Below are positions 9,001 through 20,299 of a stretch of 64,000 bases of DNA, piece after piece. The position numbers were made by a program, and so were the translations under genes. The stretch is taken from the NCBI GenBank assembly GCA_963575745.1, contig CAUYUJ010016881.1, forward strand, positions 120,723 to 184,722, read 5' to 3'. The first letter of the stretch is position 1. Every line of letters begins with the position of its first letter. Below the pieces are notes generated by a model. The model was not told the DNA's origin and searched no databases. It saw only the letters and a list, made by a program, of their open reading frames with translations. Origin of the DNA: Prorocentrum cordatum (Eukaryota; Sar; Dinophyceae; Prorocentrales; Prorocentraceae).

Positions 9001-11756
9001 GGAGGCTCGCAAGGATCTACAGGGAGGGCCCAAGAGAGCGTCAAGAAAATTTGAAATCCAGTGAACTCTTAAGAGAAACCGCTGTTGGGTCGGCCATCAC
9101 CTCCGGGCGCGCCTTGATTGTGCGATCCAGTCGCATCACCGCCAACGGGAGGGTTTGTTCGCCATGTCCCATTCTGTTCGCCCAGAGGGTCTGTGGAGGC
9201 CTTCGGGCGAACAGAACGGGACAGGGCAAGGAATGGGGAAGACATGTCCGAATCTCCTGGGCCCCCCAGATGCTCGTCCGAAGAATGCGGAGAGGTCCCA
9301 GGGTCATATCAATTGGCTGCTGTCACAGGGTCCGGTCTGCTTGGCCCGAAGAGTTTGCCAAGGCCCCTGGGGGAACAGAATGGCACAGCATATCGGGCAA
9401 AGGGGGGCGGTAGCTGGCCTGTCAGACCCGGCGTTCGTCTTCTGCCCAAGCGGCGCGGGGCCCACGGGCCCCAGGGTTGGCGTCCCGCTGGGATTCCTCT
9501 TGTTCGCCCACAGGGTTGGAGGTGGCCTCCAGGCGAACAGAATGGGGCAGGACAATGAATGTGGGAGACTTGTCGCAAGCTCCCAGCCCCCCCAAGTGTG
9601 CGCCCGAAGGGTGTGGGGCCGCGTTGGCTCCCTCAAAGGGCCGTCTTGGAGCCGTCCAGGCGCGTCTTGAGAGCGCCGTGTGCCGTGATGGGGCCGTCTT
9701 GGTTCGTCGTGGGCCCCTGTCCTGGCCCATCGGGGTCCTCGTGGGGCTGTCTTGGAGCCGTCTGGGACCGTGAGGGGGCCGCCTTGGAGTCGTCTTGGGC
9801 CCCTCCTGTGCGCCTCCTTGGGCCCTCCTGGGCCCAGCAGGGGCCGTATTGGCACCCTCTTGGGGCTGTCTTGGAGCCGTCTTGAGCCGTCGCAGCGCGC
9901 CTTGGGTTGTTCTGGGTCCGTCTTGGCCCGTCTTGGGGCCTTCCTGGGCGTTTCCTCGGACCCTCCTGGGACTTTCTGGGGCCTCTTGGTGCATCGGACC
10001 GCCGAAACGGCGGGAAACGCAAAGGGTGTAACAGTAAACAATGGAAAATTAACGATTTTTGCCAGCTGGGACTCTCTTGCCATCTTGGCCCGTCTTGAGG
10101 CCCCGAACGGGCGCGTCCTTGGGCCGTCCTGGGCGCACCCTCCTGGGACCGGTTTGGAATCGTCTTGGGCCGTCTTGAGCGCGCCTTGGGCCGTCCTGGG
10201 CCGGTCTGGGGCCGTGTTGGCACCCTCGCGGCGAGGAAGCTCGGAGGCGGGCTCGAGGCCTCTTTGGGGCCATTTTGGAAGCTGTTGGGGCCTCTGTTGG
10301 GGCCTCGTTTGGGCTCCTTGGGAGCCTCCTGGGGCCTCTTCGGGGGATTCTTTGGCGGCCCCTTGGGGCCTCTTGGGGGCCTGTTTGGGCCTCCTGGCGC
10401 CCTCTTGGGGCGGAAGGCTCGGATTTTCGGTCCGTGGTCCCCCTCTTGGCCCCCTCTTGGGCCTGTCTTCGGGCCCTCGTGGGCCGTCTTGAGCGTCTCT
10501 TGGGTCGTCTTGGGGCCCTCTTGGGCTGTCTTGGGGCGCTCTTGGAAACCTCTTGGGCCGGTCTGGGGCGCTCTTGGAGGCCTCTTGGGCCGTCTTCGAG
10601 CGTCGGAAAACGGAAAAGGCGAGAAGGCCAAAATCCTTCCAAAACCATCGTAAAGCGGACGATCTTGAGGCCCAAAACCGTCCAAAACCTCCTGAGGCGG
10701 TCCCCTCGTCCGCCCCCTCGCTTCGAAGCAGTTTTTCAGCCCCGTGGCACCTCTTGGGGATCTCTTTTGGGCTCCTGGGGGCCTCTTGGGCCTCCACTGG
10801 ATTCGCTGCCCTCGGTCGGCAATCGTCGATCCTACGACGACTCTCCCCAACGGAGAAACATCGAAGGCCCTCGGAGCGTCCAACATTGTTCTTTTGTGCC
10901 TTCGATATGCCGGTCGCCTCTCGTCCGCTCCCCCCCTCCTGGAAGCACTTCTGAGGCCACTTAGGGCTTCGTGGGGGCCGTTTGGGGATCTCTTGGGGCG
11001 TTTTTGCCTGCGATATGCCTGTCGCCTCTCGTCCGCTCCCCCGCTCCTGGAGGGAATTCTGAAGGCACTGAAGGCTTCGTGGGGCCGTTTCGGAGCCTCT
11101 TCGGCCTTCTTCTGGGCCTCCCGGGGGGGCTCTTAGGGCCCTCTCGGGCCGTCTTGGGTGCCTCTTGGGCCGTCTTGGGCCCGTCTGAGACCCGCCTCGG
11201 CGCCTCATGGGCTGTCGTGGGCCGTCTTGGGCCGCTCCTGGGGTCGTCTTGGGTGCCTCTTGGGCCGTCTTGGGCGCCTCCTGGGCCGTCCTGGGGCCGT
11301 CCTGGGGCGTCTTGGGACCGTTTTGGGGCCCTCCTGGCCCGTCTTGGGGCTCTCTTGGGGTCCTCTTCGGCCGTCTTGGAGCGGTCTGGGGGACTTCTTG
11401 GGCCGTCTTGGAGCGTCGGGAAGCCGAAGAGGCGAGGAGGCCGAAAACATCGAAAAACACAATAGAAATCGACGATTTCTGTCGCACGGGGCCCTCTTGG
11501 GAGGCCTCTTGGGAGGCCTCTTCGGGCGTCTTGGACGCCTCTTGGGCCGTCTGGGGCGAATCTCAGGCGTCTCGGGCCCATCTTTAAGCGTGCCGGGGCT
11601 CTCCGGGGCCGTCTTGGGGGCTTCTGGGGGCCCTCTCGACATGTCCTGGAGCCTGCCTGGGCGGCCCTGGGCGGCCCGGGGCCAGCCCGGGGCGGTTTCG
11701 GTGCATTGGGGCCTGCGCCATTCTGGCACGCACTGGGCCCTGCAATGTAGTAGAGA
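9001..11756. repeat. 2.8-kb duplicated unit, copy 1 (GGCCGTCTTGGG arrays)
   Basis: The unit starts at GGAGGCTCGCAAGGATC and is repeated almost base for base from 12071. From about 9640 on it consists of degenerate GGCCGTCTTGGG words. AT-richer cores interrupt it at about 10035-10065, 10617-10665 and 11424-11475. Long open frames exist on both strands (Leu-Gly-Pro-Ser-Trp or Arg-Pro-Lys rich) but have no domain and reflect the stop-poor motif. The start is cut by the gap. Confidence 0.9.
9165..9223. repeat. 19-bp-arm inverted repeat
   Basis: Left arm TGTCCCATTCTGTTCGCCC and right arm GGGCGAACAGAACGGGACA pair at 18 of 19 positions around a 21-bp loop. A diverged relative with TTGTTCGCC and GGCGAACAGAA arms lies near 9498-9545. 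Confidence 0.85.
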
Positions 11757-11860
11757 CTAGGGCTGACCCGTGGACTCCGTCCACGACATCTTTCTGGAAT
11801 GGTTCTCGGAGAAACGGTGCAGATTGTGCCGAAAATCTACAAACACGGCGGCGGCCCGGG
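11757..11860 (-). other. Exon-less copy of the PPR even-intron acceptor module
   Basis: On the minus strand about 75 bp of sequence shared with 17410-17490 leads into a hairpin (CGTGGAC, GGA, GTCCACG at 11785-11769) and then GGTCAGCCCTAG. In the PPR gene a PPR exon follows this. Here the CTAG is followed at once by TCTCTACTACATTGCAGGG, which resembles the sequence after PPR exon ends. It looks like an acceptor joined to a donor with the exon removed. Confidence 0.6.
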
Positions 11861-12070
11861 CGGCGGCAGCGAGACCGCGCCTTCGTGTCCGAGCTCTTGT
11901 AGCGCTCCAGCAGGTTGGCCCGGCGCACTGCTCGTTCACCCCCCTCCTATTGAGGGCAGTTTCGAAGTCTTTCGGGGATGCGCGTCGAAGTCGAAGCCCA
12001 TCTGAAGGGTCTCAGGAGCGCCCGGGGAAGGGCTCGGGAGGCCATCGGGGAAAGCCACCGAAAGCGCCAG
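11861..12070. other. Spacer between duplicated units
   Basis: About 210 bp present only between the two 2.8-kb copies. No gene or motif is recognised. Confidence 0.6.
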
Positions 12071-14852
12071 GGAGGCTCGCAAGGATCTACAGGGAGGGCC
12101 CAAGAGAGCTTCAAGAACATTTGAATTTCAGTAAAATCTTTAGAGCAACCGCTGTTGGGTCGGTCATCACCTCCGGGCGTGCCTTAATGGTGCGATCCAG
12201 TCGCATCACCGCCAACGGGAGGGTTTGTTCGCCATGTCCCATTCTGTTCGCCCAGAGGGTCTGTGGAGGCCTTCGGGCGAACAGAACGGGACAGGGCAAG
12301 GAATGGGGAAGACTTGTCCGAATCTCCTGGGCCCCCCAGGTGCACGTCCGAAGAGTGCGGAGAGGTCCCTGGGTCATATCAATTGGCTGCTGTCCCAGGG
12401 GTCCGGTCTGGTTGGCCCGAAGAGTTTGCCAAGGGGGAACATAATGGCACAGCATATCGGGCAAAAGGGGGCGGTAGCTGGCCTGTCAGACCAAGCGTTC
12501 GTCTTCTGCCCAAGCGGCGCGGGGCCCACGGGCCCCAGGGTTGGCGGCCCGCTGGGTTTCCTCCTGTTCGCCCACAGGGTTGGAGGAGGCCTCCAGGCGA
12601 ACAGAATGGGGCAGGACAATGAATGTGGGAGACTTGTCGCAAGCTCCCAGCCCCCCCAAGTGTTCGCCCGAAGGGTGTGGGGCCGCGTTGGCTCCTTCAA
12701 AGGGCCGTCTTGGAGCCGTCTAGGCCCGTCTTGAGGGCGCCGTTTGCCGTGATGGGGCCGTCTTGATTCGTCGCGGGCCCATCATGGGCGCGTCCGTAGG
12801 CCGTCCTGGGCCCATCGGGGTCCTTGTTGGCACTATCGTGGGGCTGTCTTGGAGCCGTCTGGGGACGTGAGGGGGCCGCCTTGGAGTCGTCGTGGGCCCC
12901 TCCTGCGCGCCTCCTTGGGCCGTCCTGGGCCCAGCAGGGGCCGTGTTGGCACCCTCTCGGGGCTGTCTTGGAGCCGTCTTGAGCCGTCGCAGCGCGCCTT
13001 GGGTTGTGCTGGGTCCGTCTTGGCCCGTCTTGGGGCCTTCCTGGGCGGTTCCTCGGACCCTCCTGGGACTTTCTGGGGCCTCTTGGTGCATCGGACCGCC
13101 GAAACGGCGGGAAACGCAAAGGGTGTAACAGTAAACAATGGAAAATTAACGATTTTTGCCAGCTGGGACTCTCTTGCCATCTTGGCCCGTCTTGAGGCCC
13201 CGAACGGGCGCGTCCTTGGGCCGTCCTGGGCGCACCCTCCTGGGACCGTCTTGGAATCGTCTTGGGCCGTCTTGAGCGCGCCTTGGGCCGTCTGGGCCGG
13301 TTTGGGGCCGTGTTGGCACCCTCGCGGCGAGGAAGCTCGGAGGCGGGCTCGAGGCCTCTTCGGGGCCATTTTGGAAGCTGTTGGGGCCTCTGTAGGGGCC
13401 TCGTTTGGGCTCCTTGGGAGCCTCCTGGGGCCTCTTCGGGGGATTCTTGGCGGCCCCTTGGGGCCTCTTGGGGGCCTGTTTGGGCCTCCTGGCGCCCTCT
13501 TGGGGCGGAAGGCTCGGATTTTCGGTCCGTGGTCCCCCTCTTGGCCCCCTCTTGGGCCTGTCTTCGGGCCCTCGTGGGCCGTCTTGAGCGTCTCTTGGGT
13601 CGTCTTGGGGCCCTCTTGGGCTGTCTTGGGGCGCTCTTGGAAACTCTTGGGCCGTTCTGGGGCGCTCTTGGAGGCCTCTTGGGCCGTCTTCGAGCGTCGG
13701 AAAGCGGAAAAGGCGAGAAGGCCAAAATCCTTCCAAAACCGTCGTAAAGCGGACGATTTTGAGGCCCAAAACCGTCCAAAACCTCCTGAGGCGGTCCCAT
13801 CGTCCGCCCCCCTCGCTTCGAAGCAGTTTTTCAGCCGTGGCACCTCTTGGGGATCTCTTTTGGGCTCCTGGGGGCCTCTTGGGCCTCCACTGGATTCGCT
13901 GCCCTCGGTCGGCAATCGTCGATCCTACGACGACTCTCCCCAACGGAGAAACATCGAAGGCCCTCGGAGCGTCCAACATTGTTCTTTTTTGCCTTCGATA
14001 TGCCTGTCGCCTCTCGTCCGCTCCCCCCCTCCTGGAAGCAATTCTGAGGCCACTTAGGGCTTCGTGGGGGCCGTTTGGGGATCTCTTGGGGCGTTTTTGC
14101 CTGCGATATGCCTGTCGCCTCTCGTCCGCTCCCCCGCTCCTGGAAGGAATTCTGAAGCCACTGAAGGCTTCGTGGGGGCCGTTTCGGAGCCTCTTCGGCC
14201 TTCTTTTGGGCCTCCCGGGGGGGCTCTTAGGGCCCTCTCGGGCCGTCTTGGGTGCCTCTTGGGCCGTCTTGGGGCCGTCTGAGACCCGCCTCGGCGCCTC
14301 TTTGGCTGTCGTGGGCCGTCTTGGGCCGCTCCTGGGGTCGTCTTGGGTGCCTCTTGGGCCGTCTGGGGCGCCTCCTGGGCCGTCCTGGGGCCGTCCTGGG
14401 GCGTCTTGGGACCGTCTTGGGGCCCTCCTGGCCCGTCTTGGGGCTCTCTTGGGGTCCTCTTCGGCCGTCTTGGAGCGGTCGGGGGGGCTTCTTGGGCCGT
14501 CTTGGAGCGTCGGGAAGCCGAAGAGGCGAGGAGGCCGAAAACATCGAAAAACACTATAGAAATCTACGATTTCTGTCGCTCGGGGCCCTCTTGGGAGGCC
14601 CGCTCTTGGGAGGCCTACTTCGGCGCCTTGACGTCCTCTTGGGCCCTGGGCAAATCCTCGGCGCTCTTGGCCATCTTTAAAGCGTGCGCAGGGGCTCTCC
14701 GGGGCCGTCTTGGGGGCTTCTGGGGGCCCTCTCGACATGTCCTGGAGCCTGCCTGGGCGGCCCGGGGCGGCCCGGGGCCAGCCCGGGGCGGTTTCGGTGC
14801 ATTGGGGCCTGCGCCATTCTGGCACGCACTGGGCCCTGCAATGTAGTAGAGA
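12071..14852. repeat. 2.8-kb duplicated unit, copy 2
   Basis: A tandem copy of the 9001 unit in the same orientation with small indels and scattered substitutions. The AT-rich cores recur at about 13130-13160, 13710-13765 and 14524-14575. Confidence 0.9.
12235..12293. repeat. 19-bp-arm inverted repeat, second copy
   Basis: The same palindrome as at 9165-9223, carried in the duplicated unit. Confidence 0.85.
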
Positions 14853-14882
14853 CTAGGGCTGACCCGTGGACGACCGTCAACG
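14853..14882 (-). other. Second exon-less PPR acceptor module, hairpin decayed
   Basis: CTAG at 14853-14856 is preceded on the minus strand by GGGTCAGCC and a hairpin whose arms (GTCAACG and CGTGGAC) now pair at 6 of 7. Beyond the hairpin the sequence differs from the 11757 module. Confidence 0.55.
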
Positions 14883-14984
14883 AATGCCAGTGGTCAGAGT
14901 GCGTTTGCTGCTGCTCATTGCTTGAGGGTGCGCTGCTTGCTGGATGATTTTGACAACGTTCAGAGCAGCGCTAGCGCTATCAGA

Positions 14985-15940
14985 GGCAGAAGGTCCAGGG
15001 GCATGGGCAGTAGCAACAGCAGATCCACCACCACCACCACTACCACCACCACCACCACCACCTCCTCCTCCTCCTCCTCCTCCTTCTCCTCCTCCTCCTC
15101 CTCCCTCCGCCTCCTCCTCTCCTCCTCCTCCTCCTCCTCCTCCTCCTCCTCCTCCTCCACCTCCTCCTCCTCCTCCTCCTCCTCCTCCTCCTCCTCCTCC
15201 TCTCCTCCTCCTCCTCCTCCACCCTCACTCCTCCCCGCCTCCTCCTCCTCCTCCTCCTCCTCTCCTCCTCCTCCTCCTCCTCTCTCCTCCTCCTCCTCCT
15301 CCTCCTCCTACCTCCTCCTCCTCTCCTCGCTCCTCCTCCTCCTCCTCCTCCTCCCCTCCTCCTCCTCTACTCCCTTCTCCTCCTCCTCACTCACTCATCC
15401 TCCTCCTCCTCCTCCTCCCTCCTCCTCCTCCTCCCCTCCTCCTCCTCCTCACTCTCGTCCTGCTGCCTCCTCCTCGTCTCCTCCGCCTCCTCCGCCGCCG
15501 CCTCCTTCCCCTCCCAACCGCCTCCTCCTCCCCCTCCTCGTCCTGCTCCGCCCCTCCTCCTCTTCCGCCTCCTCTCCTCCGCCTCCTCCTCCTCCCCACC
15601 TCCTCCCTCCCCGCCTCCTCCAATCCTACGCCTCTCCCGTAACCCTACCCGTACACCTACGCCTCCTCCTCCTCTCCGCCTCCTCCTCCTCCTCCTCCTC
15701 CTCCTCCTCCTCCTCCTCCTCCTCCTCCTCCTCCTCCTCGTCCGCCTTGTGTTTGGCTCGTACTCGTCCTCTGCCTCCTCCACCTTCTCCTCGTCCTCCT
15801 CGTCCTCATCTTTCTCCTCATTATCCTCCGTCTCGTCGTCGAGCTTGGCCCGTCCTCTTGTTCCGTATCCTCCGTTTGCTCCTCCTCGTCCTCATCCTTC
15901 TCCTCCTCCCCCTCGGTCTCCTCGTCCTCCTCTTCCCCCT
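14985..15940. repeat. CCA then TCC microsatellite, about 950 bp
   Basis: A short CCA run at about 15025-15062 is followed by long TCC arrays with TCG, CGC and CTC interruptions. Confidence 0.95.
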
Positions 15941-16042
15941 CCTAGAAATCATGCAGTTACGACTGCGCTGGCAGGCGCGCCTGTGGTGGAGGAGAGCGAC
16001 GACGGGGAGGAAAAGGAAAAGGCCCAAGATGATTGTAAAAAA

Positions 16043-16184
16043 TCACGCCTCACACCTTTTGGGACAATCTCGGCACAGGAGGGGTTGCAAAAAGAGTTCC
16101 TGGTTGTCCGCAGCTGGATTGGACAGCTATTTTCTGAAACCCCTCCGGCGCAGGAGGTGTCCCAAGAGGTGTGGGGCGTGGCTT
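16043..16184. mobile_element. MITE-like foldback element
   Basis: The left arm (TCACGCCTCACACCTTTTGG) and the complement of the right arm (CCACGCCCCACACCTCTTGG) agree at most positions around an interior of about 85 bp. It resembles neither recurrent family. Only one copy is seen and no target duplication was identified. Confidence 0.5.
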
Positions 16185-16810
16185 TCTCGAATGATTTGGT
16201 GCTTTCTCGGAGCATATCGGAGGCGTTCGGAGGGAGCTGCTGGAGGCCTTCCGGGAGCCTGTGGCTGCTGGGTAGCGTCCCGGAAACCGCCTGGGAGCCT
16301 CCAGGGGGCTTTCTGGGGGCTTGCTGGCCGTGGGGGGGCGGGATAGGGGGGGTGAGCGCTCCAGGTCGGGGGCGGCCAAGAAGGGGGCGTCCAAGAGGGG
16401 GGGGGCGCAAATCATGGCCGGCGGCATGTGCGCGCGCTGCCCAGGGCGGGGGCTAGGGACGTAACGAAACAAGAAGAGGCGCCATGAAATCTTGGGAAGT
16501 ATCATGGCCCACGCCATGATATCCACCCCCCGTAGTCGTCACCCCCCTCTTGGCCGCACCCGATCAGAGTTGGCCCTGTTGGGCCTCCCTTGGGACCGGG
16601 CTGAGGGGTTGTCTGGCCGTCTTGGGAGTCCCCGCGGCTGTTTTGAGGGTATCTTAGGCCATCGTTGTGGCTCTATTGGGAGGTCCATGGGCGCACTGCG
16701 GACGATTTGGGGGCCCCAAACGATCTTCAGGTCTTTGGCCATTCTGGCGGCCCTCTGGGACCGTGTTAGGCCCTGGGAGGTCTCCTCAAAGCTTTTGTTA
16801 AACCCATTGG
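16185..16810. other. Unassigned; short palindrome and array words
   Basis: ATCATGGC and GCCATGAT form a perfect 8-bp-arm palindrome at about 16502-16521. Sparse TCTTGGG and GGCCGT words appear at 16550-16780. No gene is recognised. Confidence 0.45.
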
Positions 16811-17009
16811 TCGGCGGCGAGCAAGGGGGGGAAGTTGGAAGGGGCTGGCCTTCTCAGAAAACTCGAAATTCCCCCGGCCTTCTGAGAAGTGTTCGAAGCC
16901 TCCCCCGGAGACACAAGAAACCTCTTAGAAGGCGGCGCGGCTTCTGAGAAGCCCCGCCGCCTTCTGAGAAGGCCTTTTACTTCTCATTTCCCCCCTCGCT
17001 CGCCGCCGA
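16811..17009. mobile_element. Family-2 MITE, copy 1
   Basis: Ends TCGGCGGCGAGC and GCTCGCCGCCGA are inverted. Inside are several CCTTCTGAGAAGG-type palindromes. Related copies are at 33812, 48600 and 58110. No open frame fits a transposase. Confidence 0.75.
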
Positions 17010-17171
17010 ACTGGGGCCGTCAAAGGGGCACCCTGGGAGTGGGGCTGGACCCGCCCAGGAACGGGTGGGCGAGAGGGGGCGCTGCCCCGCGGGACCGGGG
17101 AAAAATGCGCCGCCCTTGCTGCCAACCCTCATCGCACTCAAACTGGGTCTGGCACTTTTTCAAAAATGACG

Positions 17172-17386
17172 TCACTCCGCTTCGATTACGCCGCACACCT
17201 CCCACGTCAACGACTGTACCAGCCTCCTGTGTCCGCCCTGCTCGCACATGCTCGCTGCAATCCCATACATCCACAAGCTTGGGCGCAGTCCCATCCAGCG
17301 CAGTTCTCTGAGCAGCAACAAAGCCCTCTGCCAATGCTCGCCCCTCTGGCACGCGCTGACCGCAGCGCTGCAGCTGCCGATTCGGG
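17172..17386 (-). CDS. PPR protein, terminal exon (exon 5)
   Basis: The minus strand encodes a PPR repeat with SCSAAVSACQRGEHWQRA, then a more divergent repeat, and stops at TGA after CGVIEAE. It enters in phase 1 after TCAG|CC, as do the other exons of this gene. The hairpin module before it (17393-17409) is the same type as that before exon 3. If it follows exon 4, the intron is 5.5 kb and holds the TCC array and the 240-bp satellite. It could instead be the tail of a separate PPR copy, because the exon 4 end lacks an obvious GT donor. Confidence 0.7.
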
Positions 17387-17392
17387 CTGACC

Positions 17393-17409
17393 CGTGGACT
17401 CCGTCCACG
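17393..17409 (-). promoter_or_regulatory. Hairpin just upstream of PPR exon 5
   Basis: A perfect 7-bp stem, CGTGGAC and GTCCACG with a 3-nt loop, followed on the minus strand by GGTCAGCC. The CTAG acceptor seen in sister copies is changed here (CCCGAATC), so TCAG is the likely acceptor. Confidence 0.55.
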
Positions 17410-17504
17410 ACATCTGGCCGAGAGCATTCTCGGGGGAGCGGCGGGGATGCTGCCGAAAAGCTATCCACATGGCGGCCAGCCCCTCGGCTTCGAAGGCGCC
17501 TCTA

Positions 17505-20285
17505 ATGGCTTCAAAATCGCCCATGAGCCCGCCAAGACTTGCGAGGAGAGCTCCGCGAGGCACCCGAAGGGGGTTCCAAGAGCGCCCCAGAGAGCCCAAG
17601 ATGGCCCCAGGAGAGCTCCAAAAGGGGCCCAGAGGCACCCAGGACGCCGCTGGGCGCGAGCCCACCATACTGCCACAGAAAGCCCCTATGTGGCAGAATC
17701 CCTGTGGCACGCCCGGGGTGAGCGTGGGGGGCCGTGGACGGCCTCATATGGCTCCAAGATCGGCCATGAGCCCGCCAAGATTTGCGAGGAGAGCTCCGCG
17801 AGGCACCCGAAGGGGGCTCCAAGAAAGCTCCACAGAGCCCCAGACGGTTTCAGGAGAGCCCCAAAAAAATGACCCAGAGGCACCGAAACTAGCTGAGGCG
17901 CGGCCCAACCAAAAGTCTCCCTTCCCCATGTGGCGGGGGGAGACACCCCGGGAGACGTTGGGACCCGAGACGCCTCACATGGCTTTCAGACGGCCCATGA
18001 GCCCGCCAAGACTTGCGAGGAAGCTCCGCGAGCACACCCGAAGGGGTGCCAAGACGCCCCGAAAGCCCAAGGATGCCCCCCGGAAGCTCCAAAAGGGCCC
18101 AGTTGCACCCCGGACCCGCTTGGGGCGCGAGCCCTCCATACGGCCCATAAAGCCCCGGGTGGCAGAATCCCTGGTCCACGCTGGCGTGACGTGGGGGCCG
18201 TGACGGCCTCATATGGCTTCAAATTCCGGCCATGAGCCCGCCAAGATTTGCGAGGAGAGCTCCGCGAGGCACCCGAAGGGGGCTCCAAGAAAGCTCCACA
18301 GAGCCCCAGACGGTTTCAGGAGAGCCCCAAAAAAATGACCCAGAGGCACCGAATACGCCGCGGGGCGCGGGCCCACCACTCTGCCACGGAAGGCCCCATG
18401 TGGCAGACACGCCCGGGGTGAGCGGTGGGGGCCGTGGACGGCCTCACACGGCTTCAAAATCGCCCATGAGCCCGCCAAGACTTGCGAGGAGAGCTCCGCG
18501 AGGCACCCGAAGGGGGTTCCAAGAGCGCCCCGGAGAGCCCAAGAAGGCCCCAGGAGAGCTCCAAAAGGGGCCCAGTGGCACCCAGGACGCCGCTGGGCGC
18601 GAGCCCACCATACTGCCACAGAAAGCCCCTGTGTGGCAGAATCCCTGTGGCACGCCCCCGGGTGAGCGTGGGGCCGTGGACGGCCTCATATGGCTCTCAA
18701 GATCGGCCATGAGACCCGCCCAAGATTTGCGAGTAAAGCGCCGCGAGCAACCCGAAGGGGCTCATCCAAGAAAGCGCCACAGAAGCCCCAACGTTTCCAG
18801 GAGAGCCCCATAAAAAAAATGACCCATAGGCAACCGAATACGCCGGGGGCGACGGGCCCACCACCCACCACTCTGCCACGGAAGGCCCCATGTGGCAGAC
18901 AACGCCCGGGTGAGCGTTGGGGCCGTGGACGGCCTCCACACGGCTTCCAATCGCCACATGAGCCCGCCAATACTTGCGAGGAGAGCTCCGCGAGGCACCC
19001 GAAGGGGGTTCCAAGAGCGCCCCGGAGAGCCCAAGATGGCCCCAGGAGAGCTCCAAAAGGGGCCCAGTGGCACCCAGGACGCCGCTGGGCGCGAGCCCAC
19101 CATACTGCCACAGAAAGCCCCTGTGTGGCAGAATTCCTGTGGCACGCCCGGGGTGAGCGTGGGGGGCCGTGGACGGCCTCATATGGCTCCAAGATCGGCC
19201 ATGAGCCCGCCAAGATTTGCGAGGAGAGCTCCGCGAGGCACCGAAGGGGGCTCCAAGAAAGCTCCACAGAGCCCCAGACGGTTTCAGGAGAGCCCCAAAA
19301 AAATGACCCAGAGGCACCGAATACGCCGCGGGGCGCGGGCCCACCACTCTGCCACGGAAGGCCCCATGTGGCAGACACGCCCGGGGTGAGCGTTGGGGGC
19401 CGTGGACGGCCTCACACGGCTTCAAAATCGCCCATGAGCCCGCCAAGACTTGCGAGGAGAGCTCCGCGAGGCACCCGAAGGGGGTTCCAAGAGCGCCCCG
19501 GAGAGCCCAAGATGGCCCCAGGAGAGCTCCAAAAGGGGCCCAGTGGCACCCAGGACGCCGCTGGGCGCGAGCCCACCATACTGCCACAGAAAGCCCCTGT
19601 GTGGCAGAATCCTGTGGCACGCCCGGGGTGAGCGTGGGGGGCCGTGGACGGCCTCATATGGCTCCAAGATCGGCCATGAGCCCGCCAAGATTTGCGAGGA
19701 GAGCTCCGCGAGGCACCCGAAGGGGGCTCCAAGAAAGCTCCACAGAGCCCCAGACGGTTTCAGGAGAGCCCCCAAAAAATGACCCAGAGGCACCGAATAC
19801 GCCGCGGGGCGCGGGCCCACCACTCTGCCACGGAAGGCCCCATGTGGCAGACACGCCCGGGGTGAGCGTTGGGGGCCGTGGACGGCCTCACACGGCTTCA
19901 AAATCGCCCATGAGCCCGCCAAGACTTGCGAGGAGAGCTCCGCGAGGCACCCGAAGGGGGTTCCAAGAGTGCTCCGGAGAGCCCAAGATGGCCCCAGGAG
20001 GGCTTCAAAAGGGGCCCAGAGGCACCCAGGACGCCGCTGGGCGCGGGCGCACCACTCTGCCACGAAAGGCACCTATGTGGCAGAATGCCTCCGGCACACC
20101 CGGGGCGAGCGCGGCGGGCCGCCGACGGTTTCGCATGGCTTGAAGATCGCCCATGAGCCCGCCAAGAATTGCAAGGAGAGCTCCGAGAGGCGCCCTCAGG
20201 GGGGTCCAAGAGGGCCCCAGAACGCCCAAAATGGCCCCAGGAGAGCCCCAAAGGCGACCCGGAAGCATTCAGTTCTCGGGGTTCC
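17505..20285. repeat. Satellite of about 240 bp in an alternating two-type array, 12 copies
   Basis: GAGCCCGCCAAGA(C/T)TTGCGAGG recurs near 17519, 17764, 17994, 18231, 18465, 18704, 18956, 19198, 19431, 19674, 19907 and 20149. Copies alternate between CGCCCATGAG..GACTTGC and CGGCCATGAG..GATTTGC forms, so the real unit is a dimer of about 475 bp. The 18704 copy carries many 1-bp indels and the last copy is an outlier. Frames are open on both strands but match nothing known. Confidence 0.9.
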
Positions 20286-20299
20286 TCCACCTCGTCCTT

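Noticed and set aside
9304-11487. Very long open frame (727 codons, minus strand) and overlapping + strand frames in the GGCC arrays
   Set aside because: All frames over the degenerate GGCCGTCTTGGG motif are open because the motif contains no stop. The peptides are repeat-like (Pro-Lys-Thr-Ala or Gly-Pro-Ser-Trp) and no domain is visible.
17394-20143. Tandem-repeat protein encoded by the 240-bp satellite
   Set aside because: Frames are open on both strands, indels break them between copies, and the region lies between PPR exons. A satellite in an intron explains it better.
17505-20285. CRISPR-like regular repeats
   Set aside because: The repeated part is the whole 240-bp unit with no unique spacers, and the genome is eukaryotic.
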